Source: Planctomycetales bacterium
Lineage (GTDB): Bacteria; Planctomycetota; Phycisphaerae; SM23-33
Direction of reading: 5' to 3'
NCBI GenBank assembly: GCA_030631085.1
Contig: DAOVLV010000090.1
Span: 1 to 7,002 of the forward strand
DNA length: 7,002 bases
The notes beneath the pieces were generated by a model. It ran no database searches. It had not been told where the DNA came from and saw only the letters and a list, made by a program, of their open reading frames with translations. The stretch's first letter is position 1. Every line of letters begins with the position of its first letter. Positions 6,462-7,002 of this stretch are shown here, one piece after another. The translations under genes and the position numbers were made by a program.

Positions 6462-6860
6462 ATGAAAGAGATATTGATTGGCTCGGTGTTGATGTTGGCG
6501 CTCGTCGGCTGCGACGAGAAGAATAAGGATGCCCGGTCGCAGGCGGACAAGCCCCAATCGCAACTGACGCGGAACCAAGCCGGTAAGATACTCGACGACC
6601 TTCCGGAGATCGTCAAATGGTCCAACGATGTCAGGAACGCTTCGGGGGACAAGGCTGTGCCCGTCTGTAAGGTTGATCGCACACCAGTCGATTGCGAAGC
6701 CGACGGCGAAGCACCCGCGTGGATATTCAAGTTTGAACAGTCATACAAGAACCGCACCATCCTCTGGCAGCGATTCAGAGTCGATGCCGTCAGCGGAGAC
6801 GTAACAATCTGGAACCCGTACAAGGGCAAATTCGTCCCCCTTTCCGAGTGGAGAAAATAA
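6462..6860 (+). CDS. Predicted small lipoprotein of unknown function
   Basis: I do not recognise this 132-aa protein. It opens with a short charged n-region (MKE), a hydrophobic core (residues 4-16) and lipobox LVGC with the lipidated cysteine at C17. This predicts export and anchoring by lipoprotein processing. Asp18 follows the cysteine; in E. coli that residue favours retention in the inner membrane, but the rule may not hold here. Residues 18-45 are a polar linker (EKNKDARSQADKPQSQ). The C-terminal part has two cysteines (C69, C78) that could form a disulfide, and ends in a strand-rich segment (FRVDAVSGDVTIWNPY, 105-120). The latter resembles the repeat-strand pattern of PepSY-type domains only loosely. 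The start has a weak GAG about 7 bp upstream and lies 8 bp after the HicB-like stop, so coupling is plausible. Confidence 0.7.
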   Translation: MKEILIGSVLMLALVGCDEKNKDARSQADKPQSQLTRNQAGKILDDLPEIVKWSNDVRNASGDKAVPVCKVDRTPVDCEADGEAPAWIFKFEQSYKNRTILWQRFRVDAVSGDVTIWNPYKGKFVPLSEWRK

Positions 6861-6897
6861 ATTGCGTTCAAAAGACAGGTTGCTTTACCCGGTAGAT

Positions 6898-6904
6898 AAA
6901 GGGG
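6898..6904 (+). promoter_or_regulatory. Ribosome-binding site for the right-edge gene
   Basis: AAAGGGG ends 7 bp before the GTG at 6912 and picks that codon as the start of the partial gene. Confidence 0.5.
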
Positions 6905-6911
6905 TATTGGC

Positions 6912-7002
6912 GTGACATCTGCGGTAAATCGGGGCGAATTCGAGGTGAAATTTCCGCTGGGGTCTTTTGTACCGGAGCGTGACGGCGCGAAGACCGTCGC
7001 CG
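6912..7002 (+). CDS. 5' end of an unidentified gene (partial, GTG start)
   Basis: A frame opening with GTG at 6912 runs without a stop to the window edge: 30 codons beginning MTSAVNRGEFEVKFPLGS, followed by FVPERDGAKTVA. The start is supported by AAAGGGG 7 bp upstream. The fragment has no signal peptide and no motif I recognise. It begins 51 bp after the lipoprotein stop on the same strand, so it could belong to the same transcript. Confidence 0.5.
   Translation, partial: MTSAVNRGEFEVKFPLGSFVPERDGAKTVA

Noticed and set aside
6883..6906. Small hairpins (CTTTA/TAAAG at 6883-6901, or TACCC/GGGTA at 6886-6906) overlapping the ribosome site of the right-edge gene
   Set aside because: Stems of 5 bp are expected by chance; there is no T-run for a terminator and no further structure for a riboswitch.
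1..7002. CRISPR array, tRNA, insertion sequence or phage genes
   Set aside because: No regularly spaced direct repeats, cloverleaf-type RNA sequence, transposase or integrase motif was seen on either strand.

Overview
The window holds ordinary bacterial chromosome: tightly packed genes on both strands, mostly core metabolism, with a small accessory-looking cluster at the right end. There is no rRNA, tRNA, CRISPR array, transposase or phage gene. The sequence alone does not fix the organism. Clues are a bacterial type II fatty-acid gene (accC), a 6-phosphofructokinase with the residues of pyrophosphate-dependent enzymes, a radical SAM protein and a cobamide-methyltransferase-like protein. These suggest an anaerobic or metabolically versatile bacterium, perhaps Planctomycetota or a similar environmental lineage; that placement is a low-confidence inference.

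Layout. (1) 1-35: probable 3' tail of an unidentified gene. (2) 42-2640, plus strand: biotin carboxylase (accC), then after 19 bp a PPi-type phosphofructokinase, probably co-transcribed. (3) 2648-2713: an almost perfect 30-bp-stem palindrome at the convergent junction. (4) 6186 down to 2719, minus strand: a compact four-gene operon, cmk - plsC - radical SAM protein - URO-D/MtaA-like protein. All three internal junctions are ATGA stop/start overlaps, so translation is probably coupled. (5) 6261-6860, plus strand: an extended -10 promoter and strong Shine-Dalgarno ahead of a 54-codon solitary HicB-like protein, followed 8 bp later by a small predicted lipoprotein. (6) 6912-7002: start of a further, unidentified gene with a GTG start.

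The most notable feature is a dispersed palindromic repeat with ends GTAGGCTGGGACG / CGTCCC..CCTAC. One copy (2648-2713) lies between genes. The second (4752-4831) lies inside the reading frame of plsC, supplies its last roughly 27 residues almost to the stop codon, and sits just upstream of the radical SAM start codon.

Functionally, accC (malonyl-CoA supply) and plsC (phosphatidate synthesis) serve membrane lipid formation, cmk supplies CDP/dCDP, and the phosphofructokinase serves reversible glycolysis. The radical SAM and URO-D-like proteins have unknown substrates. I found no clear sign of a complete new defence or mobile system; the repeat family and the HicB-like/lipoprotein pair are the best leads.
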